Of a stretch of 34,817 nt of DNA, positions 15,716-23,896 are shown in pieces. The stretch is from an uncultured Dialister sp. Its GTDB lineage: Bacteria > Bacillota > Negativicutes > Veillonellales > Dialisteraceae. The notes under the pieces were generated by a model. The model saw only the letters and a list, made by a program, of their open reading frames with translations. It was not told the DNA's origin and did no database searches. The stretch covers positions 1 to 34,817 of the forward strand of contig CAKPQG010000024.1 of NCBI GenBank assembly GCA_934178345.1, given 5' to 3'. The translations under genes and the position numbers were made by a program. Within the stretch, counting starts at the first letter, position 1. The number at the start of each line of letters is the position of its first letter.

Positions 15716-17461
15716 TTAAAATCTGAGCGATGTAATGAAGTACGCTGCGCAGCTGACGAGGACGGTCAGGATGATCATCATCGGATCAGCGATGGATGTG
15801 CGATAGTTTTCCGGATTGTAATGCGTGCGTTTCCGGAAAGGACGCGCATCAAGGAAGTCCATCGGATTGCTCGTGAGATCCATGAATTTATCATTGGCAA
15901 TGCCCCAGGCATCGCCAAGGCCTTTGCAGAGAGCGCACATGAGTCCGCTCACGAAGTTCACGATGGCAGCGAATGGTTTTCTGTAGAACCAGTCGGTGTC
16001 GAGGCTGAGTGCGGTATGCGGTTCCATCCTCGGGAGGAACATCATGAACGGCACCATGGTGACGACGAGGATTTCTACATAAGACAGGAGGTGGGCCACC
16101 GTGAAGGGTTCATAGGTGACGGTGCCGAATGGCAGGAAGCGGTAAAGCAAATCCGGATATACGCCATAAAGGAAGCAGAGGCAGGCGCCAAGGCCCATCG
16201 CGACGTACATATTCTTCGGGAGCTTGTGCTTCATGACGATGTCTTTTTCTTCATTTCTAAGGAAAATGAAGTAGCCCATCTTCAGTGTGATGGATAAAAA
16301 GGTACCGACGCTGGCAAGCTCGAGCAGGGTGTAGACCCAGTCATAGCCAGCTTCTGCCGCGGCCGCGATGGTGATGGTCTTACTGATGAAGCCATTGAAG
16401 AGCGGTACGCCGGAGATGGAGAAGGCGGCGACGAAGAAGCAGAGAGCGACGAATGGCATTCTCTTGGCCATGCCGGAGAGCTGATTGATCTTGCGAATGC
16501 CTGTCGCGTAGATGATCGCACCCGCGCACATAAAGAGGAGCGACTTATAGAGGATGTGCGAGAAGGCATGTGCTGCTGCGCCGTTCAGAGCCATCGCCGT
16601 GCCGACGCCGACGCCGGCGACCATGAAACCGACCTGACTGATGATGTGATAACCCAGCAGGCGGCGCATATCATTCTCCATGATCGCATAGAGCGCGCCA
16701 TAGAGCGCCATGAAGCAGCCGGCAGCCATGAGGAAGTCAGTCCCCGCAAAGATGCGGATGAGCGCATAGACGGCGACCTTCGTGGTGAAGGAGGAGAGGA
16801 AAACGGAGCCGGTGATGGTGCCTTCCGGATACGCATCGACCAGCCATGCATTCACCGGAGGGATGGCCGCATTCACGGCGATGCCGATGAGGATCGCCCA
16901 GAAGGGCAGGTTGTGTGCGCCTGCTGCGAGGTTCGTGACGAGGCCGTTTCCGCTTCCGACTTCGAGGAAGATCCCATAGAGCAGAAGGTTCCCGCCGAGC
17001 ATGTGGACCATGAGGTAGCGGTAGCCTGCGCGGCGCGAGGCCGGGGTGTGGTGGCACCAGATGAGGAAGAGGGAGGTCACGGCAAGACCTTCCCAGAAAG
17101 CGATGAAGGTCATCCAGTCTTTGGCAAGAGTGACGCCAAGCGCGCATCCGGCATAGGCCATGCAGGAGAAGGCTTCGATGCGGCTTTCATTGTGGCAGGC
17201 GTAAATCCCGCCGATGCATGCCATCAGGGCAAAAATCATGCAGAAGACGTAGCTTAAACCGTCCACATGGAAGTAGTCCAGGATGTAGCCGGTGCCAAAG
17301 AATTCCATGGAAAGGTCTGTGCCCATCGGCATAGAGAGCGCGGCGGCAAGGGCTGCGAAGGGGCCGACGGCAAGGACGACTTTCCGAAGAGTCTTCGGTA
17401 CAATGGCCGCAATGAGTCCGACAAGGACGAGGATGATGCCAGGATGCAATGCATTACTCAA
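15716..17461 (-). CDS. Third antiporter-like subunit (NuoL/MrpA N-terminal type)
   Basis: From a TTG at 17461, behind GGAGGAGGTGG, the protein has 581 residues and about 14-15 membrane segments of the proton_antipo_M family. An upstream frame to 17533 exists but has no site. The TM5-like Glu124 (FWEGLAV) and a Lys228 in the TM8 region (SSFTTKVAVYALIR) are kept. The usual TM7 Lys of the GxxxKAAxxPLHGW motif is replaced by Asn197, and the His by Asn204 (GIAVNAAIPPVNAW). Variants with Asn at the Lys position form a recognised subgroup, from memory. It overlaps the preceding small gene by 8 bases and closes the operon. Confidence 0.88.
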   Translation of the reverse strand: MSNALHPGIILVLVGLIAAIVPKTLRKVVLAVGPFAALAAALSMPMGTDLSMEFFGTGYILDYFHVDGLSYVFCMIFALMACIGGIYACHNESRIEAFSCMAYAGCALGVTLAKDWMTFIAFWEGLAVTSLFLIWCHHTPASRRAGYRYLMVHMLGGNLLLYGIFLEVGSGNGLVTNLAAGAHNLPFWAILIGIAVNAAIPPVNAWLVDAYPEGTITGSVFLSSFTTKVAVYALIRIFAGTDFLMAAGCFMALYGALYAIMENDMRRLLGYHIISQVGFMVAGVGVGTAMALNGAAAHAFSHILYKSLLFMCAGAIIYATGIRKINQLSGMAKRMPFVALCFFVAAFSISGVPLFNGFISKTITIAAAAEAGYDWVYTLLELASVGTFLSITLKMGYFIFLRNEEKDIVMKHKLPKNMYVAMGLGACLCFLYGVYPDLLYRFLPFGTVTYEPFTVAHLLSYVEILVVTMVPFMMFLPRMEPHTALSLDTDWFYRKPFAAIVNFVSGLMCALCKGLGDAWGIANDKFMDLTSNPMDFLDARPFRKRTHYNPENYRTSIADPMMIILTVLVSCAAYFITSLRF

Positions 17462-17693
17462 TGTGGCCACCTCCTCCGCGCGTATAGTAGTTCTCGTGAC
17501 GCTGCAGGAGCGGCGCCATGATGAGTTTGGCAAGGATGATCAGGATCCATCCGGACACAAACCCGAAGAAAATATCATAGCCGAAGGGCAGCGGCCACCA
17601 TGACGGGCTGTGCAGGTGTACGCCTGCGATTTCAGCCGCGCAGGAGACGAGCAGAATGACAGCGGCCAGGATATAAATTCTTTTCTTCGTCAT
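17454..17693 (-). CDS. Small two-helix membrane protein of the Mrp-like operon
   Basis: The product has 79 residues when started at the ATG at 17693, which overlaps the upstream stop as ATGA. An upstream GTG/ATG to 17714 is less likely. Two hydrophobic segments (about 5-22 and 43-63) are separated by HSPSWWPLPFGYDIFFGF. The tail ends in LLQRHENYYTRGGGGHIE. Proteins with a Trp-Trp...Pro-Phe...Phe-Gly-Phe core and a Lys...Arg-x-x-x-Tyr-Tyr tail occur beside Mrp/Mbh-like subunits in other anaerobes, as far as I recall; I know no assigned function. It is placed between two antiporter subunits. Confidence 0.8.
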   Translation of the reverse strand: MTKKRIYILAAVILLVSCAAEIAGVHLHSPSWWPLPFGYDIFFGFVSGWILIILAKLIMAPLLQRHENYYTRGGGGHIE

Positions 17694-19198
17694 TTCAGCC
17701 ACCCCCCGTTCCATCCGGCACAGATGCCGTTTGCAGCCATATCGGCCAGATCATAGAAATGCGGATAAATATCCGGCAGCACACCCAGAATGACGGCAAG
17801 CGCTGTCGTGATGCAGATCGGGATCAGCATGGAGTAGTACATATCGCCATACTTTCTGAATTTTTCCTGCGGGTCATGCCGGAAGTATGCCATGCGGACG
17901 ACCGGCATCAGGTAAGCCGCTGCAAGGAGCGCACTGGCGACCCAGATCAGGATGTAGAGAGGTTTCCCCGCCTGCAGCGCGCCGAGAGCAAGGTTCCACT
18001 TACTGACGAAGCCGACCAGGAATGGCGTGCCCGCGATACCGAGGGAAGCGATGGTGAAGCAGGCCATGGTGACCGGAAGTTTCTTCCCGATGCCATAGAG
18101 CTCACTGATGTTATTGCGGTGCGTTCGTGCAATGATGAGGCCGGCGCACATGAAGAGGGTGATCTTCATGACCGCATGGGCGACCAAGTGCAGGTACGCG
18201 CCCTTGATGGAAAGCGGCGAGAGCAGAGCCGCGCCCAGCACGATGTAGGAGAGCTGTCCGACTGTCGAGAAGGCGAGACGGCGTTTCAGGTGATCCTGCC
18301 GCATAGCGATGAGGGAGGAAATGATGATACTGCCGGCAGCGAACCATGCCAGGACGTCCACGACGCCGATCTGGGAAAGGAGCTGCGGCCCGAAAACGAA
18401 TCCGATGACACGGAGGACAGCGAAGACGCCGGTCTTGACGACAGCCACCGCATGAAGCAGGGCAGAAACCGGAGTCGGCGCGATCATGGCTGCCGGCAGC
18501 CAGCCGTGCAACGGCATGACAGCTGCCTTGACGGAGCCTGCCATGATCATCAGGATGAAAATGAACTGGAGTACCCACTTCGGAGCCATGTCCGGGGTGA
18601 GGAAGCCGCCCGGCTTGAAGTCGACGGTCCCTGCGATGCAGTAGACGGCGATGATGCCGGCGAGGAAGAGCTGACCGGAGATCAGTGTATAAATGAGGTA
18701 CTTGCGGCTCGCAGAGAGCGCTTCCGCATTTCTCTTATGAAGCACCAGAGGGTAGCTCGCAAGGGTCAGGAGTTCGTAGAAAATAAAGAAGGTGATGAGG
18801 TTCGACGCCATGGCGATGCCCATGACCGCGGAGAGGCAGATCGCGAAGGCCGCGAAGTAGCCGGTCTGTTCTTTTTCATTGTTGCATCGCATGTAGCCGA
18901 TGGAGTAGAAGTTCATCGGCACCCAGAGCATGGAGGCCAGCGTAGCAAAGATCATGCCCGCCGGATCCGTCTTCAGCGTGAGCCCCAGAGTATCGGTGAT
19001 GCGGCAGAGAGTCCACTCGTACTGATTGCCGTCAAGGACCCCCGGCACCATAGAAAGGATGATGCCAAACATGATGACGGAAGCGATGGCGCTCCACGCC
19101 TCACGCACATTCGGCCATTTCCTGCTGAATGCGATCAGGATCGCAGCGAAGAAGGAAACGCCTACCGCCAGAAATGGTCTGCAGTCTATGATAGTCAT
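17690..19198 (-). CDS. Second MrpD-like proton-conducting subunit
   Basis: The 502-residue protein has about 14 membrane segments. It carries the residues thought to move protons in complex I/Mrp subunits: Glu142 (FYELLTLASYPLV), Lys224 and His231 in GSVKAAVMPLHGWLP, and Lys255 (AVVKTGV). It follows MrpD with an ATGA overlap (19195-19198), so the operon carries two D-type subunits in succession. By family it transports H+ or Na+ across the membrane as part of the complex; which ion cannot be read from the sequence. Confidence 0.92.
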   Translation of the reverse strand: MTIIDCRPFLAVGVSFFAAILIAFSRKWPNVREAWSAIASVIMFGIILSMVPGVLDGNQYEWTLCRITDTLGLTLKTDPAGMIFATLASMLWVPMNFYSIGYMRCNNEKEQTGYFAAFAICLSAVMGIAMASNLITFFIFYELLTLASYPLVLHKRNAEALSASRKYLIYTLISGQLFLAGIIAVYCIAGTVDFKPGGFLTPDMAPKWVLQFIFILMIMAGSVKAAVMPLHGWLPAAMIAPTPVSALLHAVAVVKTGVFAVLRVIGFVFGPQLLSQIGVVDVLAWFAAGSIIISSLIAMRQDHLKRRLAFSTVGQLSYIVLGAALLSPLSIKGAYLHLVAHAVMKITLFMCAGLIIARTHRNNISELYGIGKKLPVTMACFTIASLGIAGTPFLVGFVSKWNLALGALQAGKPLYILIWVASALLAAAYLMPVVRMAYFRHDPQEKFRKYGDMYYSMLIPICITTALAVILGVLPDIYPHFYDLADMAANGICAGWNGGWLK

Positions 19199-20688
19199 TT
19201 CAGAAACACCCCCGGCAGTCCCAGTTTAATCACATCAGACACGATGGTCGCATTGCCAAAGCCCAGCGCGATGATCATGATGCCCATGATGAGGATCGGG
19301 ATGACCATCGGCAGCGGCAGCCCCAGCTTGCCTTTATGCGGGTGAACCTCTGTCAGAGAGGCTTCGCGCTGGACGAACATCTGCTCAATGATGCGGAAGA
19401 AGTAGATCGCATTGAGAAGCGAGCTGATGACCAGTACGAAGATATAGAAATACTCTCCGCCGGTGTAAGCCCCCAGCATGAGATACCACTTGCTGAAGAA
19501 ACCGCAGGTCGGCGGCAGGCCGATCATGGAAAGCGCCGCCAGCGCCACCGTGATGGAGCTGATGGCCATCTTCTTATTGAGGCCGCCCAAGCGATACAGA
19601 TTCACTTCGCCAAAGCGGTACTGGATCCCGCCGATGACGAGGAAGAGCGAGCTCTTCATGAAGGCATGGTTGATGATATGCATCACGGCGCCGATGAAGC
19701 CGTACATATTGCCCATCGCCAGACCGATGGCGATGTAGCCGATCTGTGCGACCGAGGAGTAGGCGAGCATGCGGCGGAAGTCGTACTGCGCCATCGCCAT
19801 GACAGAGCCGATCAGGATGCCGCACACGCCGAGGATGCCCAGCACGTTCAGCGCACTTTCCACGACCGGATTATCGACCTGGAAAATGTAGTAAATGAAA
19901 CGGATGAGCGCATACGCCGGTGCCTTGCTCATCAGGCCTGCGATGAAAGCAGCTGCGCCCGGATGCGCGTAGGTGTAAGCATCCGGCTGCCAGCCATGCA
20001 GCGGGAAAAGCGCCATCTTGATGCCAAAGCCGATCAAAAAGCAGGCGACGGCCATGGCAAAGAGCGGCGAATGCAGATGCGGGATGATGAGCTGCGCGAG
20101 ATCTGCCATATTGAGCGTACCGGTCATCGCATAGAGATAACCGACACCCAGAAGGTAGAGGGACGCACCGATGGTCCCGATGAGGAGGTAGCGGAAAGCA
20201 GCCAGCATGGATTTCCGCCCGCCCAGCGCGATCAGCGCATAGCCGGAAAGCGACATGATTTCCAGATAGACATAGAGGTTGAATACGTCGCCGGTGATGA
20301 TCATGCCGGAGAGGCCGACCGTCAGCAGACCGAAGAGCGTATAGTAGCCGCCCACGTGGAGCCAGTCCTCATCCTTTACAAAAGGCCGGCTGTAGAGCGA
20401 GACGAGCATGGAAATGAAGGTGACCAGCACCGCAAGGATGCTGTTCAATGGATCCAGTGCAAATTCGATGCCGATCGGCGGGATCCAGCCGCCCATCATG
20501 TAGTGCCAGGTCGCTCCGCCATTTTCAAGGACATGCTGGAGCACCAGGCAGGCATTCGCAAAAGCGCCTGCGATGGAAGCCATCACGATGTAGGAGCCCA
20601 GATTCCGGCTGATGCGGGAGAAAAGCATGCAGAGCAGCGACCCGGTCAGCGGCAGGAGTACAATAAATACGGGAGCGTGCTGTGTCAT
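19195..20688 (-). CDS. mnhD: Na+/H+ antiporter subunit D
   Basis: The 497-residue protein is a typical MrpD/MnhD. It has about 14 membrane segments, Glu143 in YLEIMSLSGYALIA, Lys224 and His231 in GIKMALFPLHGWQPDAYTYAHPG, and Lys255. These positions coincide with those in the second D-like subunit, which suggests an ancestral duplication. It overlaps the MnhC stop by four bases, after GAGGAGG. MrpD is one of the two subunits essential for cation/proton exchange in known Mrp complexes. Confidence 0.94.
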   Translation of the reverse strand: MTQHAPVFIVLLPLTGSLLCMLFSRISRNLGSYIVMASIAGAFANACLVLQHVLENGGATWHYMMGGWIPPIGIEFALDPLNSILAVLVTFISMLVSLYSRPFVKDEDWLHVGGYYTLFGLLTVGLSGMIITGDVFNLYVYLEIMSLSGYALIALGGRKSMLAAFRYLLIGTIGASLYLLGVGYLYAMTGTLNMADLAQLIIPHLHSPLFAMAVACFLIGFGIKMALFPLHGWQPDAYTYAHPGAAAFIAGLMSKAPAYALIRFIYYIFQVDNPVVESALNVLGILGVCGILIGSVMAMAQYDFRRMLAYSSVAQIGYIAIGLAMGNMYGFIGAVMHIINHAFMKSSLFLVIGGIQYRFGEVNLYRLGGLNKKMAISSITVALAALSMIGLPPTCGFFSKWYLMLGAYTGGEYFYIFVLVISSLLNAIYFFRIIEQMFVQREASLTEVHPHKGKLGLPLPMVIPILIMGIMIIALGFGNATIVSDVIKLGLPGVFLK

Positions 20689-21059
20689 TTACTAGCCCTC
20701 CTCAGTACTTCTACCTCTTCCACGGAGCCATAAATTTCCTTGATGCGCATGAGGAGTGCGATCGCGACCCCCGTGGTACCCAGGCTGACGACGATGGCCG
20801 TCAGCATCAGGCCGTGCGGCAGCGGGTTGATATACATCGAAGGATCTGTCGTGATCCCATTCTGGATCGGGATCATCGCGCCGTCCTTCTGTGCAAAGCA
20901 CAGGTAGAAATAAATGACCGCGACCTGCATGACGTTCATCGCCATCAGCTTTTTCATGTAGTTCTTGCTGAGGACCATGCCGTATACGCCAAGGAAGAAA
21001 AGAATCATGACCAGGGTGTAAAGACCTTTCGTTTTCAGGAATTCATTCAGTACGTCCAT
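20685..21059 (-). CDS. mnhC: Na+/H+ antiporter subunit C
   Basis: This NuoK-like protein (124 residues from ATG 21059, preceded by AGGGG at 8 bases) has three membrane segments. A GTG three codons upstream (21068) is an alternative start. Its start lies inside the MnhB gene, giving a 17-base overlap. MrpC pairs with MrpA/D in the membrane core. Gene order B-C-D is that of all Mrp operons. Confidence 0.93.
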   Translation of the reverse strand: MDVLNEFLKTKGLYTLVMILFFLGVYGMVLSKNYMKKLMAMNVMQVAVIYFYLCFAQKDGAMIPIQNGITTDPSMYINPLPHGLMLTAIVVSLGTTGVAIALLMRIKEIYGSVEEVEVLRRASK

Positions 21060-21495
21060 TCTCTTCACCCCTTTTCACGATAGCATCCAGCAGATTGATG
21101 ATCGTCATCATGACGCAGATGGCAACGCCGATCTCGATGAGGAAAATCCCGGTCGCATGCATTTCATTCTGCGCTTCCATCTGGATCGGCATGTAATTGT
21201 AATTCAGGAAGAAATCTGCCCCGCCCAGAAGCGTCAGCCAGCCAGTCAGTGCATAAATGAAGGTGCCGACACCAGCCAGCACGACCGATGTTTTCCCAAG
21301 CACATTGAATTTCGTATCAAAGCCCAGGATGAGCCGCGCGAGCAGCACGCCCACCGAGAGCAGCGCCCCCGCCTGGAAGCCGCCGCCCGGAGAAAATTCG
21401 CCAAGGCAGAGGATGTAGACCGCATAGACCATCGTGAAGGGCACCAGCATGCGGAAGGCTATATTCAGGATCAGACCGCCAAATGGTTTATTCAT
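21043..21495 (-). CDS. mnhB: Na+/H+ antiporter subunit B
   Basis: The 150-residue protein has four membrane segments and the MnhB hallmark LGEFSPGGGFQAGA (about 31-44). It is an MrpB/MbhF-type subunit. It overlaps the MbhE-like gene by four bases and begins after GGAGGAAGGAG. The soluble C-terminal tail is short and charged. Confidence 0.94.
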   Translation of the reverse strand: MNKPFGGLILNIAFRMLVPFTMVYAVYILCLGEFSPGGGFQAGALLSVGVLLARLILGFDTKFNVLGKTSVVLAGVGTFIYALTGWLTLLGGADFFLNYNYMPIQMEAQNEMHATGIFLIEIGVAICVMMTIINLLDAIVKRGEENGRTE

Positions 21496-21818
21496 TTGAT
21501 AATCTCTCCTTCCTCCGGATCTTCCGGTTCCTCTTCAGGACGACGGCCCACCGTATTGCTGGTCAGGATGAGGACCGTCGTCAGCCCTGCCAGGAACATG
21601 ACCGAGGTTTCCCACATGGTATCGAAGCCTCGATAGTCGATGATGACGCCAGTGACGATATTGGGAGAGCCCGTATCCTCCTCACTGCGCGAGATATAGG
21701 TCGGTGTGACATGCGTATTCGGTGCCGTATTCGGATCCCCAATTTCCGGAAGGTAAGTGACCACCGAGACGAAGAGCGCCGTCATGACCGACAGAAGTAC
21801 CGCTACCAGTCCACGCAT
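21492..21818 (-). CDS. mbhE: MbhE-like subunit (MrpA C-terminal part)
   Basis: The product has 108 residues and two membrane segments separated by a loop with NIVTGVIIDYRGFDTMWETSV. This is the segment found at the end of long MrpA proteins and as stand-alone MbhE in membrane-bound hydrogenase gene sets. The C-terminus is very acidic and proline-rich. It shares one base (21818) with the previous gene and overlaps mnhB by four. Here the MrpA C-terminal portion is split off as separate genes. Confidence 0.88.
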   Translation of the reverse strand: MRGLVAVLLSVMTALFVSVVTYLPEIGDPNTAPNTHVTPTYISRSEEDTGSPNIVTGVIIDYRGFDTMWETSVMFLAGLTTVLILTSNTVGRRPEEEPEDPEEGEIIK

Positions 21819-22060
21819 TACTTACACCACCTATCAATTTTCTTCAGCGATGCTACGAAGAAGATCGTAGAAATCGTACCAATGACCGCTTCTGTGAAAG
21901 CCACATCCGGAGAACCCATCATGAGGTACAGGAGCACCGCGCAGAAGCTGAACGCGCTGTAGATGATAGCTGCGGAGAGGATATCCTTGCAGAAGATGAC
22001 CGCGCAGGTGATCAGAATCAGGAAAACCAGAAGAATGGCTTCAATCGTATAGATTTCCAT
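21818..22060 (-). CDS. mbhD: DUF4040/MbhD-like subunit (MrpA C-terminal part)
   Basis: The 80-residue protein has three short membrane segments and the NuoJ-like motif SPDVAFTEAVIG (about 50-61), typical of DUF4040 and of the MrpA C-terminal region. It is stand-alone as in archaeal Mbh operons. GGAGG lies upstream, and the start shares a base with the mnhG stop. Confidence 0.9.
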   Translation of the reverse strand: MEIYTIEAILLVFLILITCAVIFCKDILSAAIIYSAFSFCAVLLYLMMGSPDVAFTEAVIGTISTIFFVASLKKIDRWCK

Positions 22061-22467
22061 TATTTTTCCTCCTTTTCCAAATGTCCCACCGGTTCATCGA
22101 TGCTGTGATCCGGACCCGCCAGACCGAGGAGCTTCTTCGCGCCCTTCGTCTTGAGCGTCCAGATCGGATGGCCGGACTTATACGCCGCCTTGCTCAGGAT
22201 ATGCGAGCCGATCGGGTTCGCCATGAAAACCAGAAGGAAGACGAATGCGATCTTGAGAGAAGTCAGTGTCGCGCCTTCATAAATCATAAGACCGATGAAA
22301 GTCAGCATGCAGCCCAGCGTCTCGCTGTTGCCCGATGCATGGATGCGGCTGTAGAAATCCGGAAGCCGGAGCATCCCGATGCCCGAGCCGATGAAAAAAA
22401 TGAGCCCGCCGATGATGAAAAGCGCCGCCACCATTTCCCGAGGAGAGGTAAAGCCGAGTTCACTCAT
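22060..22467 (-). CDS. mnhG: Na+/H+ antiporter subunit G
   Basis: This protein has 135 residues and three membrane segments. The MnhG motif GMLRLPDFYSRIHASGNSETLG (about 31-52) is intact. The C-terminal 40 residues form a hydrophilic tail longer than in many MrpG proteins. AGGAGG precedes the ATG. It overlaps mnhF by four bases. Confidence 0.93.
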   Translation of the reverse strand: MSELGFTSPREMVAALFIIGGLIFFIGSGIGMLRLPDFYSRIHASGNSETLGCMLTFIGLMIYEGATLTSLKIAFVFLLVFMANPIGSHILSKAAYKSGHPIWTLKTKGAKKLLGLAGPDHSIDEPVGHLEKEEK

Positions 22468-22733
22468 ATCTTATTCCCTCCTATGAACTTCGCAATGATG
22501 AGGGATCCCAGGAATCCCAGAAGCGCGTAAGAAATCGCAATATCCACATACATATCCGGACGCTTATCGATGAAGCCGAAGACCACGATGAGACAGATCG
22601 TATCCGCCCCGATGACCCCCAAAGCATTCATCCGATCAAAAATTGTCGGCCCATTGAAGAGGCGCTGGAGCATGAGAGCGATGACGAAGAGAAGCACCAG
22701 CATCACGACATACAGGAGAACCATCATGATCAT
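22464..22733 (-). CDS. mnhF: Na+/H+ antiporter subunit F
   Basis: The 89-residue protein has three membrane segments and the MnhF motif NGPTIFDRMNALGVIGAD (about 27-44). It is full-length. The AAGGAAGG site is upstream, and the start overlaps the mnhE stop. Confidence 0.93.
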   Translation of the reverse strand: MIMMVLLYVVMLVLLFVIALMLQRLFNGPTIFDRMNALGVIGADTICLIVVFGFIDKRPDMYVDIAISYALLGFLGSLIIAKFIGGNKI

Positions 22734-23323
22734 TCGTCACCTTCCTTTTCTTCGACCACTTCGAAATCCAGCGGCATGTCATAGAGCCATGCCACCTTCC
22801 TCTGCATCCCGCCGTCCACAAGACCCTCGGCGGCCCCTTTCGTCAGCGCATGGATCTCATACAGCCCGTCATCCGTCACATTCATGGTGACAGTCCCTGG
22901 CGTCAGCGTGATAGAATTGGCCAGGATCGTCGATGCCATCGGATTGTCCGCCCGGAAATAGAAGCGTACCACCTTCGGATCGATCTGGAGCTCCTGCGAC
23001 GTCTCGGCAAGAAGCACATCCACATTCGCGAGCACGAGCTGCCACATCAGCCAGAGGAAGTACCAGATCATCTTCAAAGGGGAGAAGCCAAAGACATAGT
23101 AGAAGCGGCTCTCCTCCTTATTCGGCACCAGAAGCAGCGGATACGTCAGCCATGTCGTCACTAGCGCCGTGATCACACCGTATACGATGAATTTCGTCTC
23201 CGTATGTCCCGAGAGTGCCATCCAGAAGGCGAACAGCACCACCGCGAGGCATCCCATGTGAACCACAGGCGAACCCACGATCCTTTTATCATTCCACACT
23301 ACCTGTTTTCCCACAGCGACCAC
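22730..23323 (-). CDS. mnhE: Na+/H+ antiporter subunit E
   Basis: First gene of the operon, 197 residues. Two N-terminal membrane segments are followed by a soluble domain containing VLANSITLTPGTVTMNV (about 134-150), the MnhE hallmark. A GTG at 23323 is taken as start; a second in-frame GTG at 23314 has AAAGGTGG at better spacing and could be used instead. The E-F-G-first order is that of archaeal Mbh/Mrp modules rather than the A-to-G order of Bacillus mrp. A structured leader with a terminator precedes the gene. Confidence 0.92.
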   Translation of the reverse strand: MVAVGKQVVWNDKRIVGSPVVHMGCLAVVLFAFWMALSGHTETKFIVYGVITALVTTWLTYPLLLVPNKEESRFYYVFGFSPLKMIWYFLWLMWQLVLANVDVLLAETSQELQIDPKVVRFYFRADNPMASTILANSITLTPGTVTMNVTDDGLYEIHALTKGAAEGLVDGGMQRKVAWLYDMPLDFEVVEEKEGDE

Positions 23324-23376
23324 CTTTCCTCACCGAGCCCAAAGCCATGTATCTCCACCGGAAACCTCTGAATAAA

Positions 23377-23413
23377 AAAATGCAATAAAAGCATCTGATC
23401 GCTTCTATTGCAT
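23377..23413 (-). terminator. Leader terminator upstream of mnhE
   Basis: On the minus strand a 13-bp stem (ATGCAATAGAAGC with GCTTTTATTGCAT, one G-U pair) is followed by seven T. It lies 54 bases before the mnhE start and after a promoter-proximal leader, so it could act as an attenuator; it would end all transcripts from the promoter at 23.6 kb unless switched off. Confidence 0.85.
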
Positions 23414-23601
23414 CAAGTAACGAGCAGGAAAAGATATGCTTTCAAGCAAAAAGTATATGATTTTGCGTTGCTTTACCACGCCGCCTCATGCCGAGGACAG
23501 CTCATAAATCATCCCAGCCATGATCACTCTCATAGTGCATTGACTCCCCTCATTTCCCTCAGGGCTTCTCACCGGGAGAGGCTCTTTTCCATATTGATTG
23601 T
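23414..23601 (-). promoter_or_regulatory. Structured leader of the Mrp-like operon, candidate riboswitch
   Basis: About 190 bases lie between the predicted start site and the leader terminator, with no reading frame of note. Short GC-rich hairpins are visible on the minus strand: TCTC/GAGA around CCGGT, CCC/GGG around TGA, CACT/AGTG around ATGAG, and CCTC/GAGG around GGCAT. A promoter, a structured stretch and a strong terminator before the first gene are the layout of a transcription-controlling riboswitch. I could not match it to a known class from memory; a Na+-sensing class would fit the genes. Confidence 0.5.
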
Positions 23602-23607
23602 ACTTAT

Positions 23608-23637
23608 AGTATCACATCCTATGAAAAAATGAAACAA
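23608..23637 (-). promoter_or_regulatory. Putative promoter of the Mrp-like operon
   Basis: Minus strand TTGTTT (23637-23632), an 18-base spacer, and GATACT (23613-23608) with an extended TG element. The start is predicted near 23601. Confidence 0.6.
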
Positions 23638-23723
23638 TCAAAACGACTCAATTCTCAATCGCGAGCATAAGCTACAATGCATGAATTATTTTTTACATAG
23701 GGATCTATCAATATGAAGCACAT

Positions 23724-23773
23724 AAAAAAATGAGCCTGAAGACATTTTCTTCACGAAAAAATCTTCAGGCTCA
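23724..23773 (-). terminator. Terminator of the tRNA-His/tRNA-Gln unit
   Basis: A 12-bp stem (TGAGCCTGAAGA at 23731-23742 with its complement at 23762-23773) is followed on the minus strand by seven T. It starts 12 bases past the tRNA-Gln end. Confidence 0.93.
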
Positions 23774-23784
23774 TTCTTGCTTCC

Positions 23785-23858
23785 TGGCAGGGGCAGGTAG
23801 AGTCGAACCACCGATAACGGAGTCAAAGTCCGTTGCCTTACCGCTTGGCGATGCCCCC
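23785..23858 (-). tRNA. tRNA-Gln (anticodon TTG)
   Basis: The 74-base gene folds into a cloverleaf. The acceptor stem pairs GGGGGCA with TGCCCCT, the anticodon stem pairs ACGGA with TCCGT around CTTTGAC, and the T-arm carries GGTTCGACTC. G73 and CCA are encoded. It lies 38 bases from tRNA-His on the same strand. Confidence 0.95.
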
Positions 23859-23896
23859 ATAAAGTCCGACAATATCGGATTTCAGGCAAAAAAAAA

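Noticed and set aside
15821..20733. Long plus-strand frames opposite the antiporter subunits (for example 17759-19345 and 19336-20733)
   Set aside because: They are rich in Asp, Glu, Arg and His, as expected for the antisense of membrane-protein genes, and lack ribosome binding sites.
15716..23323. Membrane-bound hydrogenase or complex I operon
   Set aside because: The ion-pump subunits match, but no NiFe hydrogenase, ferredoxin or quinone-module gene is in the window.
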